A DNA stretch of 64,000 nt from Azolla caroliniana (Eukaryota > Polypodiophyta). The notes beneath the pieces are model-generated. The model was not told the origin of the DNA. It was given only the letters and a program-made list of their open reading frames with translations, and ran no database searches. Numbering within the stretch: the first letter of the stretch is position 1; every line of letters begins with the position of its first letter. Where the stretch lies: positions 5,828,001 through 5,892,000 of the forward strand of contig JBHGNT010000006.1 in assembly GCA_043228905.1 (NCBI GenBank), written 5' to 3'. The position numbers and the translations under genes were made by a program. Positions 45,214-60,200 of the stretch are shown here, piece by piece.

Positions 45214-48200
45214 TTACTCTGGTAACCTGTAATTCATAGACCTGATGATATTTGCTATGGAAACATCATCAAGATGATCAGTACCCTCTACTCTGAGAAC
45301 ATATTTTTCATGCTCATGCCAATTCATTGCATTTTCTCTACTATTGTTTGTTCCTGGCTTCGCATAGTCTTCAGCACCCACATGCGATTTATTTGTATTC
45401 CAATCTGAATATTCCTTCTTTACCGGCTGCAGGTATTCTCTCTTCATTGGAAACTCCTGATCATCTAGTCCTAATCTGTCCCATTTCCTTTTCACAAGCA
45501 TCTGATCACTTCCAAATTCTTGAGCTTTCTGCAAGTTTAAAGACTACCCACATAAGTAAACTGTGAAACACACCATTGAACCATCATTGATTAGTGTGTT
45601 ACTAACCTGCATTAACTTATTCCAATTGAGATTTTGATCACCATCTTCCTTACATGGCCCATTGGCCATACTTTGGTTGGCAAAGGCTCCAGTATTATTA
45701 TTAATATCTTCTTTACCAGTTGGTTCCCATGCATGCACACGTTGCCATCGTTCGGAGCTTCTCCAACGAGAGAGAATTGTACTCCGTTTCTGTTCATGTG
45801 CATCTCTAAGATATGCAATTATAGGATAATCCTGAGGGAAAGAAGATATAATACATTAGACAAAGTTGAAAATAACTTCTGATAATAACTTAGTAGCTTA
45901 TACAGAATTCCTCACTTGCATTGTAGACTCTGAAGCTGATGGGCACATGGCTTCATGAACAGCAGAATAGAAGTTGCTGCAGAAGGCAAATATATCAAAC
46001 ATTATCTTTGAAGTGGAAATATTGCCCCCTTGAGTATATTATACATATTGGACGTAGATTTTACTATACATTAGACATTACAAAAAGTGAGAACATCAAG
46101 AGATTAAAGTAGAAGTATTTATTAAGACTGAGAATACAATAAGGCCGTAATGATGAGCATACGATAAGGCCGTAATGATGAGCACATAATCAGTAATTAT
46201 GTGCTTCATGGAAAGACCGAGCATACAATAAGGTTGTAATGATGAGCACATAATCAGACTAAGCATTACAAAAAGGCCTTAATGATGAGCACATACAATA
46301 AGACTGAGCATACAATAAGGCTGTAATGATGAGCACATACAACAAGACTGAGCATACAATAAGGCTGTAATGATGAGCACATAATCAGAAATTAAGCATA
46401 CAATAAGACTTCATGGAAAGACTGAGCATACAATAAGGCCGTAATAATGAGCACATAATCAGAAATTAATCAAGCTTCTCAAATCTTTAACAGTCTTTCA
46501 AAATCAATGATATTATAAGAAATATCCCTCAGTGTGCAACCTGATAGTGATGTTTTCTACCAAATAATTGGGAATCATTTACCATGAAAGCTAGAGATTG
46601 TTGTCAGGGGCCGCAATGATGGCTGTCTCAATCAATCGGTAAAACTCATGTTTTCCTCACCCATGAGCAAGAACAACAAACTAAATAAACAAATATATAA
46701 TTAGAGGTACAGTCATATATATTAAGGGTGCAGTATCCTTTGGTTCACGAAAAATGTAGAGAACACTGCAACAGTTGGATCAACTGACATTTGGAGGAAC
46801 CTGTAGCATGATGACTTGTAGGAATGACTAATACATTCAATAACAGGCTATTTGTAATCATATTGCCACTCTTGAAAAACAGATGTGTTCCAGGTGATGT
46901 CCAGAACACCTGTGGGTACAGTTATTCAGCTGAGCTCACTAAGGAGCATGTCTAAGGTTGACAGTCTAGTAAAATATTTTGTTCAGAAATATAATCTCTT
47001 TATGGGTTGAGCCAACTCATGAGTATCCTCTTAGTATGCCTTACTTCACAATCAACTTCCACTCTAATATGATATCAGTTATCATTCAGAGTTCAGAATT
47101 TAGGGGTGCTACGATGCCAGCTAATTCGGATATTTACAGCCATATTAGCTGCTACAATATCTAGTTCATTTGGGAGTTTGGTTGAGACCTAATCTAATTA
47201 ATTGCCTTTGTGATCTGTATGGGATATAGATGCAAAGATACATAAGCTTGGCAGGTCTAAGCTTGGCAGGTCCTCTGTGCTTGGTATGAGATGGAATTAA
47301 ACCAGGATTTAAATTGTAGAACAAAAGATGGTGGACTTCACTGAAGTTTGATGAAACCTTTTAAACGAATGCATGGCGGAATGCATAGCTGCCTGAAAAA
47401 TGCCATAATTTGGGAAAATGAAGAAACATGAAACACGAATTATGATTGTGGGTCAAAAGAGATATTGATGGCATAAACTCGTAAGTTATGGGTAGTCTAA
47501 GTCAGAGATCAATAACATCAGGACTGAAAGAAAGAACGATATATTAACTTCTTTCAAAAGGCCAAAATAGTCGATAAGACCAAACAATAGATTACATCTT
47601 AAGTGTTGTCTTGTCTTTGAGAACAACAAATCAAAATAAAATAAATATTACTAAGTAAATATAAAAATAAATAAGATAAAAAGAGACTAAAGAATCAGGT
47701 TTTCAGCACATGTGAAATTCTCAAGTTAGATATATTATAACTTTTGTCTTTGAAAGATCTCTAGCATAGGTTGATCAAGAATGAAGAGGTCTCCAAAGTG
47801 AGGGAAGCACCTATGATGGCAGGAGATAATGGCCTTCTGTTGATGACAACAAGGCTGCGGTCGGAGGCTTACGTGCACGACAAATTGCTATTGCCCGATC
47901 TATTTTAACCCCTTTGTTATGTCCTGGTTGGGAGCCCATTTGTGTATCCCTTGATTGAGTTGTAGCATTAGGAGTGATGGGGCTAAAGAAAGTTATGATT
48001 GTTCTTTGCAGATGAGCTTGTGTGGCTGTACTATTGTCCTTCAACAACTTTTCCCTATGTCTATTGAGTTCAAGCAAGAAAAGTCCTAGGCATTGTTGGT
48101 CATCATATTCCATTACCTTGCATACTGGGCCAAAGCCTTGTTTAAAGAGGCAATGGTATCTCCCTCTTATTTCATAAAAGAAACTATGGTGACAAACTTA

Positions 48201-51200
48201 GTGTTCTTCAGATTCCAGTCCTTCATGACACAATTGGCAAATTCTTTTTTCTAGAGGTATTCATGTATATCTGCCTACCTCAATCTCTAACTGATGTGAT
48301 GAAGTTCTCAGCTGCCCTATCCCACTGCGCAGTGCATAGGATAGATGTATGTCCATATAAGGTGGCTTGATGATGAATCCATCCTTGGATGTGTGTAGAA
48401 AGTGTGTCTTGTAGTGGGCCATCTTTGTACTAAGTAATACTTAGGGGCTGATCCATGTTATATTGTTTTCCATGTTAATAATATCAGTTTGGATCAATCT
48501 ATTCTTTTCCACCTTGGTCATATTTAGACGGGGACAATCCAAGCTATATTTCGGCAAATGTGAAGTGCTTCATAGACGAAGCATTTCCAGGTTATTAGCT
48601 TCTAAATTTCTCTTTGTTTGAATTGCCTCTAAATTCAAGGTATTGGAAGATATCAATGTCCTCATGAGAAACAAATAAACATGTACAAGAATAGAAACCA
48701 GAACAAATTTGATCTAGGCAAAAGAAGGGCTAGCTGAAACTCATAAGAGTGACAAAACCAATCAGATGTGTAGAATCAATACAATATGGAGGTTTTCTAA
48801 TTAAAACGTCAATGTGTAATGTTCTACAATGTCTTTGTGACATTATCCCTTAAGATTTTTCGGTAATTATGCTAGATGTGACCTTTAAAGCCACACTAGT
48901 GTCAAATAAGCTCCTTGTGGGCTGGATTATTGGCTGGTCAAGATGAAGATTTACTGTTATTAGGTGAGGCATTCCATTTTCTTTTGCTGTTAACAACAAG
49001 ATGAACTGCTAGTACGCCTTGCAGCCCTATCTTGTAACATCCCAACAAATGTATTCAAAGAGGGAGCAATGGTAGCAATGGGGCACAGTTTCAGCTCAAA
49101 CCGAACCGAACCGTTAAGCCATGGTTTAACGGTTTATTGGTTCCAAAAAAAATTAATGGTTTAGATTTTCGATAAATGGTTCGGTTCTAAAACTCGGGTT
49201 TATAGGTTTGGTTTAAAGGTTTATAGGTTTTTGGTTAACTTTTTTTTACCTTAATAGTTTATTAATTTAATGGTTCAATTAAAGTTTCTTTTATTGATTT
49301 AATAAATTTAACTTAAATGCTTATTTAATTTAATGTATTATATTTATTTAACTATTTAATTAGTTTAACTTAAATGGTTAGGTTTGGTTTCAACTTTTCC
49401 CTAAACGGTTTGGTTTACTTTTTCTTGAATGGTTTGGTTTAAATACTTGAGAGTTCATAAACGGTTTGGTTTGGTTTCTTTGCCTTGAAACGGAACCGTG
49501 CCCATTGCTAAGCAGTGGGAAGAAGGAAAATAGTGTCCCAAAATGGCTTCAAAGATTCTGGGAGCTTGGATACTAAGTGATGCACAAACTCTTCTTCAGT
49601 GGCCTTGCTACCCAAGGAAACAAGTTGCTTTTGGATAGAGGCAAAATCTATGATCTGCTCCATAATATCAGGACCATTAGAAGATAGCTAGTTGGTTCTC
49701 CAAAGTGATAATTTGAGCCTTATTGGCTCTATAATACCTTTGTTGGATTGTATCCGACAACTATTTTGCTGTCTTGTCATCTTTGCTAAGAAATTGACGA
49801 GCATCTTAAGGCTTTATGTAGAAGAGCATGAAAGCATGAGCGTGACCATCTTTGTCTCACCAAGAGTCAATAGCATCTTGTGTGGGTGTTGAAGATGAAA
49901 CAATAGAGATAGTTGGTTCCATCTAGAATGCACTCTTTGGGAAGTTGCGGAATGGTGGAAGAGATAATAGTTGGTTCCTATAAAGATATAAATGGATTGT
50001 CGCAACCAGGTGCACAAGGGCTGCCTCCTCCATAAAGGATAGCTCAAGTGGGAAAATATAGGCGGTTTGGAGAGTGTTCTCTTTCGGGTGGGAGGGATGG
50101 AAATGGAAAAAAACAAATGGTTGCCTACTCAAAGAAAATTGAGTTCAATGGATGAAATTTTGCGTGGAGACTATGAAGACCTCACAGCTCTGATACCATG
50201 TGAGAAACTGTTATGAGCAGTTGTAAGATGCCAAAGAGGTAGCAGCAGCTCAAAACCTTTAAGTACAAAAATATGAGTGGGTTTTATAACCCATGCATTC
50301 ATGAAAGAAGATAAAATATTCCTAGATACACAATGATTTAACACCTTTAAGAGGCCAAAATGGCCTATAAGACCAAACAAAAGATTACATCTGAAGTGTT
50401 GTCTCGTCTTGAGAACAACATATCAAAATAAAATAAGTATTACTCAGTAAATATAAAAGTAAATAAGATAAAAACAGACGAGGGAATCTGGTTTTCGGCA
50501 CATGTGAGATTCTCAAGTTAGACATTAAATGCTGTAATGAAGTAGTGGTAGGTTCTAAAAATAAACTGTAATAAATGCAGAGGGAGATGGCAGAAGGGAG
50601 AGATCAATTCTGGGCTTGGCGTCCTCCAACAATCCTCTTGTGAATCGGACATCTGTAGCCGCTCTCATGGTCGTCATAGGTTCTCTAAATACTACTATAT
50701 AGAATCCTCATACAGTCTGTTGAGACTTTGGAGTTCATTAAGTGCATAACAATTTATGTCTATTCCTAGATCCTAGACCTAGAGTTTGGCATGACAACTA
50801 CTTTTGTATAAAGTGATTGAACAAAACAAAGACCAATACTGGGGGGTTTGGTATAATACCTGACTAGTTGTAAATCTTCATCACTCACTGCTTTATCAGG
50901 AAGCAATGATGCGTAGTCCAGCAACAAAACTGAGACGAAATGGCGGTGGATAAACTTTTAAGAAAATCCTAACAAAGAAATAAAAACAGAAGCATAAAGT
51001 GGAAACTTACGAAGATTTTCACAAACTCGTACAATTGTTTGAACAGTGCTCATGAAAAAGGAACTATTTCCAGGAGTAAGAGGCCCAACCACAAGATGCT
51101 GTAGAAAAAGCGACAAGAACCGATCTCTCACATCACCTGTATAACAAGAAGACAGTTTTCAAAAACTCTAAACCAAAGATTCTATCAGAAATAAGCCACA

Positions 51201-54200
51201 ATGTAAACTAAGACAAAAACATGTTTCAAGTAGATGCACACATCTGAAATTAAGACACTACACAACAAACCTGTGCAAACTTCAGGGTCAAAGCAGTGCA
51301 AGTTTGCCATAATCTTTACAAATAAAGATGATCTTTCTTTAGAATATGTGGCAAAATTTACTTTTCCTGCTGACAAGCAGCAACCAGATGAAACATCTGG
51401 CAACAGTGGAGAATTTCTTGTTGTTTTTCTTGTGGATTCAAGTAGTGAGTTCTTCAAGGGAAGCATAGCAGCACCAGCGGCCCAAAATGGATCATACATA
51501 AGAACAGGATCAGATATTAAGTTTTCAATACTGCCTCTTACAGGACTGTTACACCATCCTGACAGAAAGGCCGACGGGGATGATGCAAGTACATCTGCAA
51601 GGTCAGAAGCCTGAGTAGACACACACATAGTTCGTTAATGGATATCAGCGAGATCGTTTATGATGTATAGATGTTATTTTTTATTGCTAGAGGTTTACTT
51701 ACAATGTGATCCATTACAAGGGTATGAAAATTGGAATCATCTGAAAATATGTCTGCTAGATACATTGCATGAATATACATAAGACCACATGGAACATCAT
51801 CTCCTGATTCTCGCATGTCTGGCAGCTCCTCCAATAGTGCTTTTTTCACAAGAGCTAAAACCTACATTAAAAAAGTGAAGGTGTACATTTAATCAAAGAA
51901 ACTATATGTAAATCCTTAAACAATGACTAGAAACTATCACGTTTTTTGACATAAAGCAATTTCCAATAAGAATCAAGCAACAATATGGCCTCAAGGACAA
52001 ACACAGGATGGACAGAAAACAGAAATAGGAGATCTTCTGTGCATACTGGATTAGTGCTGAAGTTTTCCCAAGGTCACTCCAACAGTTCCGTAAGAAGATA
52101 AGAAGGTAATCTCTTCCCTCATCTAGAGATATAACTATGAGGATTCTGTCAAACTTCAAGACTGAATGGAGCTTTCCAGACTCAGTCTCCATTGTCCCCA
52201 CGCAACCTCTATATGGGCCACCTTTTATACAATCAGAGATAATCTTTCCCTTCTCATGAGTTTTTGAAAGAATCCAACACCAACATTTACCTATGATAAA
52301 CAAAGATCTTGATTCTGAAATCATTAATTGATTCAATGTAATCCATGAGAAATGCTACTGTCGAACAGAATCTACCCCCATGAATTTGGAAGATTAAGAA
52401 TTGTCACTTAAAAACTAGAAACACTCGGAAGTTGATGTTATGCCTAGTGAAAAATACCCCTCCAGGATAGACATTGACAACATGCTTCTGGTTTGGGACT
52501 ACAGGCAACATGTGACTTTTTTCACTACAGATGTGAATCCATGTGAAATCCAGTCCATTAGAAAAGGAGGTGTGAATATCAAATATAACCCAAGTTCTTG
52601 AGCTAATATGAAAAATTCAGAGGGTTAAATACAAATTCCAATAGTGAAAAGAAAGCGTGTTCGGGAAGCAAAGAAATTATATTATCTCTTGAGCATCTTG
52701 ATCAGAAAAACTCAAGCAATGAGGGCACATAATTAAATATTTGAAACATTAATAGCCACAGTAAAGAACTTTGCTCAGCTATTTAAGAAATTGACAGTGT
52801 TGCTTTTAATGATTAATAAAGAGAAGCAGTAACCTCTGCAGCAACTGCTTCGGCCACTCTCATGGTCTTTGGATGTGTTGCTATCTCATCTAGAAATGAG
52901 ACAGATTCTGTCTCACAAAATTTGACCATCTAAAATAATTAAAAACAGAAGCTTTCAAAATTTGTCTGCAATTTCAAGCACATGTAGTGGAACCAGTCCA
53001 TCAATATTACGATATATAAATATGTGAGAAATAAATCTTACATCCACAATAAATTCTCACCAAAGCTAGAACTTTTGACTTGATTCTGGAAATAAGTGAT
53101 ACAAGATACTTTGATTCAGTGAGCAATATTGGCAACTGTAATTTCAAGGCAACTAATGCTAGACGTAGGAGTCCCCCATGCTTGCACAATTCCTGAATAG
53201 ATAGAATAGTTCAATGTTAACATCATCCAAGGTGTTGATTTAAAAAAATCATTACCTACTATGCCAGTCAAATTTGCATATGATAACTCTTGGACAAAAA
53301 CATGCACAAAAACATACAACTTTGCGCAAGCCAAAAGAGATTCATATTAACAGAAGCCACAAAAGTATTTCAGTTAAGGCCCCAGCAGCCCCCAGCAGGT
53401 GAACCATAGGAGGTAGCCCAAGGAGCTTGATTTCACTACCAATCAAACTCAGTCATTCCTGGCTCAGGGAGTACCTTCAGCATTTTGGGAAAGCTCAGAA
53501 ATACCTATACGTTCGTAATATTGGGTTTTGTTTTGTAGCAAAAATAATCTGTGTAAATGTTGTTTACGCATACCATGTGTGCAAGCACTCGATCGCGGAA
53601 AGCAATTGGTTGACTGAGAGACTGTAAGACCTGCACAGAAGCTTCACATTGCTGTGCTATTACTTGGGCCATGCTTTCTGCTACAGCTATAGTCACTTTG
53701 TTTGCCATCAGTTTAGCATTTAATATACGGAGTTTGGAATGTAGAAGTCCAATTGCTCTCCTCACTGCATCAAATGCTACATCCATGAAGATGTCGACCT
53801 GCAAGACGCAATTAAAAATAAAAAAGGAGTTCAGGAAAGGACGATCAACTCTTATAACAATGTTCGGTCATTATAAACTTTGCCCCTTGAGGAACAGAAA
53901 CAGACATTTAGAAGTACATCTAATCTTCCCTTTTGAATACACAGAACAAAGGTGAACGGACAATCATTGTTCCCATCATATATACAGCATTATTACCGGA
54001 GCAGGCGATTCATAACATAACCAAAGAACGAACTTCCATAACTTGTTGATAGGAGATGAGAAGGAAATTGAGGAAGAAGGGAAAGAAGAAAAGGGAAACT
54101 TTTGATGGTTCAACTTTCTAGCAGTTGAAACATAGTTTATTACATCATTATACATCCTAAATATTACACCGAGACAGTTTGTTAAAAGAATAACCTTTTT

Positions 54201-57200
54201 GACAAACTATATGGAAAAGATTACATCTAACAAGGAAGAATGAAAGAAATATTAATGTCTTTTAAGAGGATAAAATGGCCTATTAGACCAAACAAGACAT
54301 TACATCTTAAGTGTAGTCTCGTCTTTGAGAACAACAAACCAAAATAAATGCTACTAAGTAAATAAAATAAAAAGTGACTAAAGAATCTTGTTATCAGTAC
54401 ATTCAAGATTCTCATGTCAGATATATTGCAATTTTTGTTTTCGAAAGATCTCTAGCATATGTCAACCCAGAATGGAGAGGTCTCTGAAGAAAGGGAAGCA
54501 ATTAAGATGGCAGGAGATAATGGCCTTAATCTGTCAATGACGAGGATGGTGAGATAGTGGTTGATGAGGCTGGGTCTACATGCATAGAAAATTGTGATTG
54601 CTCAATCTATTATAACCCCTTTGCTATGTCATGGTCAGGAGGCCATTTGTGTAGCCCTTCATTGCGTTGTAACATGAGTGGGAGTGATGGGGTAAAGAAA
54701 GTTGTGATTGTTCTTTGTTGATGAGCTTGTGTGGTTGTATTGTTGTCCCTCAACAACTTTTCCATGTGTCTCTTGAGTTCTAGCAAGACACCAAGAACAG
54801 TTGGTCCTCATATTCCATTACCTTGCCTAGTGAGTCAAAGCCTTGCTTAAAGAAGAAAGAAAGAAATATTGATGTCTTTTAAGAGGCCAAAATGGCCTAT
54901 AAGACCAAACAAGAGATTGCATCTTAAGTGTTGTCTCATCTTTGAGAACAACAAATCAAAATAAAATAAATATTACTCTGTAAATAAGATAAAAAGAGAC
55001 GAGGGAATCTGGTTTTTGGCACATGTGAGATTCTCAAGTTAGGTATACTGTAGCTTTTGTCTTCGAAAGATCTCTGGCATAGGTCGATCCAGAATGGAAA
55101 GGGGCAATGGTATCTCCCTCTTATTTCATAAATAATGCTACAATTCCACTCCCTAATGACATAATTGGCAAACTCTTCCTTCTAGAGGTATCTGTGCATA
55201 TCTGTCTTCCTCAATCTCTAATTGATGTGATGAAGTTTGCAACCACCCTATCACATTGCACATTGCATAGATAGATGTATGTCCATATAAGATGGTCTGA
55301 TGATCAATCCATCCTTTGACGTGTGTACCAAGTGATATTTTGGGGTTTATCCATGTTATTTGTTTTCCAAGTCAATAATATCAGTTCTGATCACTCTATT
55401 TTTTTCCACTTTGGTCATGTTTAGATGGGGACAATCAAGGCTATATTGGAACAGGGGTAGTGCATGTACATTTATGGCATGTGGCTCAAACAGTTGTTGA
55501 ATTGCAGCATACTAACAATGAATATCTCCATGTTCAAGAAGTTGTTTTGATGACATAAGTGCCAACATTGAATACCTCTGTTTAGGGAGCTCCCAAAGCC
55601 GTTGAATACAGATTACTGATCGGAATAATGCCTCGATGGTTATAGGGCTGCTCTCGTATCCCCCTGGATTATATCATGGGACACCGATGCTTTGCTCCTT
55701 ATCATGCGGGCAATTATTAAGACTGTAAATTTTTCTAACTATTTTATTTGTTAAGACTCAGGTTCCCACGTTTCTACTCAGTAGAAAAGAGTTGGTGTGA
55801 CAAGTGTATCAAATAGCCACCATTTAGTTTGTGGCTCTTGGAACTGCAAATGTGCACATTATCTTTCAAGCGCACCAAGGGCTGCATATCCACAAGCAGC
55901 CTGCCATAAGGAGAACCTAAGCCCTGAGAATGTTATTCCTAGGTATGTGTAGGAGCGTGTGTATGCTACCTTTTCCTCTCCCAAGAAGAATCCAGGTTCT
56001 GATCTTGTTACCATGCTTGAGTGGTGTTAAACACCATCGACAAACCCCATACAAAATACTTTTAAGGCGTTTAGATGTCTTTGTGGTCCATTCAGAGAGT
56101 CGGAGATCAGCATAATAACATTCTCATACAGTAATAATTGTATGTCTAAATCTGCTAGGCATGCTCCCAAATTCCCGAATCTCTCTATGTAATATGATAC
56201 CTCATCTATATAGAGACCGAAGAGAATGGGTGATAGTATGCAAGGAACCTAAATAACTAGGTGTGGATGAGTTCTTATTTAGTAGTATCTGAAAAGTCTG
56301 AGGAGACATAGCATTCAACCTTATTGTTAAGTTCATGTTCCTAAGATGACATTGTTATAGAAATCTAGCAAACCTAGATTAAGCTTTTCTATATTTGCAT
56401 TCAAACATAACCCTAATTTAGTTAATTAAAGAATTTAACAAATTCATTTGACATATTGTTAATAGTTCATGGACTTGTTCTTTAATGAGAACAATCAGCA
56501 CATTGTGAATGAAATATCCCAGACTTGTGTGCCTTAACTCTACTATATATGTCTCGTATTCTGGAAACCAACCTGGTTCTCGTTACAAAGCAGAATGTCC
56601 AAGTTACTACTTGAGTACAGCCTCTGTAATCATGTCTTTTTGTCATGTTCTTGATTGCAAATATGGACAATCTCAGCCAAACAGCATATAATTGCAAACC
56701 AATTGAAGAAAAAAAAACACCAATAATATTATCAGTGTACTGAAAAATATTACCTTAGGGTGTGCCAAAAGTACAGGCACAATCTCTACCCACTCTGTCG
56801 CTACAAATGCAGGAAGTAGATGAAGCGAGCAAGCAACAAGGGATGTATGCAGCATTATGGTAGAATTTCTAACTCTATTACCCTGGACGCATTACAACAA
56901 ACAACTTGAGTAGTGCTATTTATAGCTTAAAAACTCAGCACAGCATACAACCATGATTATATGCACCTGCTGTGGGCCTGCTAGAGTTATAAGTGTGTAC
57001 ACAGTAAGATCAATAATTTGCTGCCTTATCATAACATCCTGAAGAAATATCTGCAAGACACCAAATATGCTTTCAGAAGTCAGCAATGTAAATTTTTGCA
57101 TCACCGTCAATTCTCCAAGTGAGATATTCTCAATTGGTAGTTGAGCTGTAAAAGATAAACTAGATTCAAGCCTTTCCTCCATTAGTAGTTAGATATCTGT

Positions 57201-60200
57201 AAAATAGAGTAATAATATGAAAGAGAAATAAAAATTGTATGGTTAAAATTTTTTGTACTGCATTGTTAGAATAAGAGGTAAATTTTGATAGTATTTTACT
57301 ATTCAACTGTTAATGAAATAAATAAAACTGTGTTTTAGCATAGGTGCACACAAATATAATGCTGTTCTGGAATATGAACTCTTATGGAAGTCCAGAGAAT
57401 AATTTCAGATATCTCAGTGAGAACTTTGACTCTAAATGATGGGTGGATATAAGAGTTTATGGTCTACATGCAAAGTAGAAATAAAATTCAGGAAAGTTGT
57501 ACACAACATTTCTCTATGACTATTTGGCCAAGGTTATGAATTCTTCGACATGCAATGAATAAGCATAGTATATCTTGCATGCGTTGAAGTTCATTTGGCC
57601 CAAAGTACTGTTAGATAAGGCAATGGCATCTTCTCCTTATCACATAGTAGATTGTGAAATGAAAACATAATACTCCTCTAATTTCAGGTCTGTGTTAGCC
57701 TGTGTAAACAGTGTAAATCTGAGGTGCAGTATTGTATTGATGTTAATTCATGAGTCTACTCCCCACTAAGCTTGCTCGGTTCACGCAGTTCATACAGAAG
57801 AAATCCATCGGTAAGAGACAAGAGCAGAGACTTCCCAGGTAGAAGGTTGCTCATACTGCCATAACACCCTTCTAGGCAACATCAATGGCAGGAAAACCTC
57901 AGGTAATATAGATCAAGTAAACCTTAGGGTATCCTAGTGGGTTCTGTCTGTATGTTGTAGTTTACAGAATAAGGAGATTCGAATAGTCACCATTTCGGCA
58001 GATTATGATAAATACATAACTGAAACCCATGGTGATCTAGACAAGAGCCATCAACAACATTGCCATTACATATTTTATTGTGTGATATAGTCACGAAAAG
58101 GTGTTTGATGATACATTCACAGTTCTATTTTGTGCTAGCCATAGCATGTGTGAATAATTTATAACAAGCTAAAAGAAACTGTTACTGAGATTACCTGATC
58201 GAGCTTAGGGTGGCGGAGAGAAAGGTCGCTGAGAGAATGAAGAAGGCGGACACCACGTAATAAGTAGCGCAATCTACATTCAGATGCTCTCATAGCCACA
58301 CAAGCCAATAAATGCAAAGGAAGGCCTACAACCAGTTGTTGCAAATCGACCTATTTTTCAAGCATTACTTATATGTGAGGACTCAAACTAAAAACTACAT
58401 TTGAGAATAAAAGTGAGAAAGAACTTCAATCTGATTTCTCACTCTAACAAAAATGCCTCGACCAGTTCTCAGTCGTAAAGTTAACAACCGTGGTGAGTCT
58501 TTTAATAGCTTATAGATTTCTTTTGCACTCAAATCATGAAGTTCTTCAACAGCTCCAAAAATATCAATAACCTGCCATGATAATTGTTTCATCAGAAAGA
58601 TTCTGTAAGCACAACATGCATTACCAAGTTACATTTTTGAAAGTTTAAAAATGTAGATCTTTGGATGCCTACAGGGGAAGTTGAACAAACATAAAATTGT
58701 AAATCAAATTGAAGCGAATGGATAAACAACGAAAACCAAATGATGGGGGCGACGATTAATCCCTTCCTTTCTGGATCGACCTATGCTAGAGATCTTTCGA
58801 AAACAAAAGTTACAATACATCTAACTTGAGAATCTCACATGTGCCAAAAACCAGTTTCCCTCGTCTTTTTTTATCTTATTTACTTTTATATTTACGGAAT
58901 AAAATTAATTTTATTTTGATTTGTTGTTCTCAAAGACGAGACAATACTTAAGATGTAATCTCTTGTTTGGTCTTATAGGCCATTTTGGCCTCTTAAAAGA
59001 CGTTAATATATCTTTCTTTCCATTCTTTTTGTATGTTTTTCATTTTCATATAGGGGATGTCAGCCAATATAACAGTATACCTTCTGCAATAAGTGGATGA
59101 TAAAATGCAAATTTCATTCTACTTAAGACCTTATGAATGAGTCAATTATCCTTTTTGGGGGGTACAACCACAAAAGGCATGTCAAATCATATTGTGAATG
59201 GGTATTACACATTTACTTATCTTAAATCTACCTATGCTTTCTCCTCAACCTGACAAAGGCATCTATATCAATGTAGAGTCATATATAGATCTCAAATGAG
59301 GCAACCATAATACCAAAGTTTATAATACAGTTCCTTAATGAAATATGCTACAGAATGCATTGACATGGGGATGCATCCAGATCTATTCAGACAATTTGTA
59401 ACTCCACCTCCTGAAATATGGCATTTTCCCCTGTGTCAATAATTTACATATATGGGAAATGATCTATTGATCACATTCAACTGGATATGAACCTCCTACA
59501 ATCTAGCTAGCTACACAATATGCTTATGCATACACAAATAGATATATCTGACGTTTTCATACATAATCATATGCTTTACCTTCATCCCAATGAAATATCA
59601 AGTTTCTACATTCACTTAAAACGTCCTTATAGATTATAAAAACATCAAAATAGCCTCAATTTTGCTACAACATAAAGAACCCAACCTACTGAAGATATTT
59701 AATATACTGACCACATTAAATCGGCATGGAATCTTCTACTCTTGTGTATACATACAGAAATTATTATTCATATTTTTTCCTTTCATAAAAAAGGAAAACA
59801 TGTTTCTACAGTTTCTTGAAATACCACTATAGCTAATTAGAATATAAAGAAAGATAACAATTTGTTACCACATCAAGAAATCTAAATGTAAAGATCTGCC
59901 TATTGATCACATTCAATTGAGATTTTCTGCCTAGCAATAGGATAGGCATAAGCATTACATAAATATATATACACACATTATTAATTCACACATAATGACA
60001 TTAGAAAAAAGCATGTTTCTATAGTCAGTTAACATATCCTTAGAAAAGATGAAAGTATGTAAGATTCCCCCAATTTACTGCAACATGTAAGAATCCAATG
60101 ATGGGATCATCTGCAGATAGACTAGTACAAAAGATCCGATTACTTAATAGACAGATCCCAATCTGACAGTTAACATAAGACTGAAAATAAATTAAATGAA

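Larger units (their letters stand above)
47535..50631 (-). mobile_element. Non-autonomous LTR retrotransposon in NDX intron 12
   Basis: The right-hand 5' LTR is 50199-50631 (TGTGAGAAAC...CTCCAACA on the plus strand). Directly inside it, 50187-50198 is GCTCTGATACCA, the reverse complement of the initiator-Met primer site TGGTATCAGAGC. A partial LTR-like copy at about 47540-47735 shares AGGCCAAAAT and the CACATGTGA(R)ATTCTCAAGTTAGA stretch. No RT or integrase is visible. A hAT-like MITE is inserted at 49073. Confidence 0.55.
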
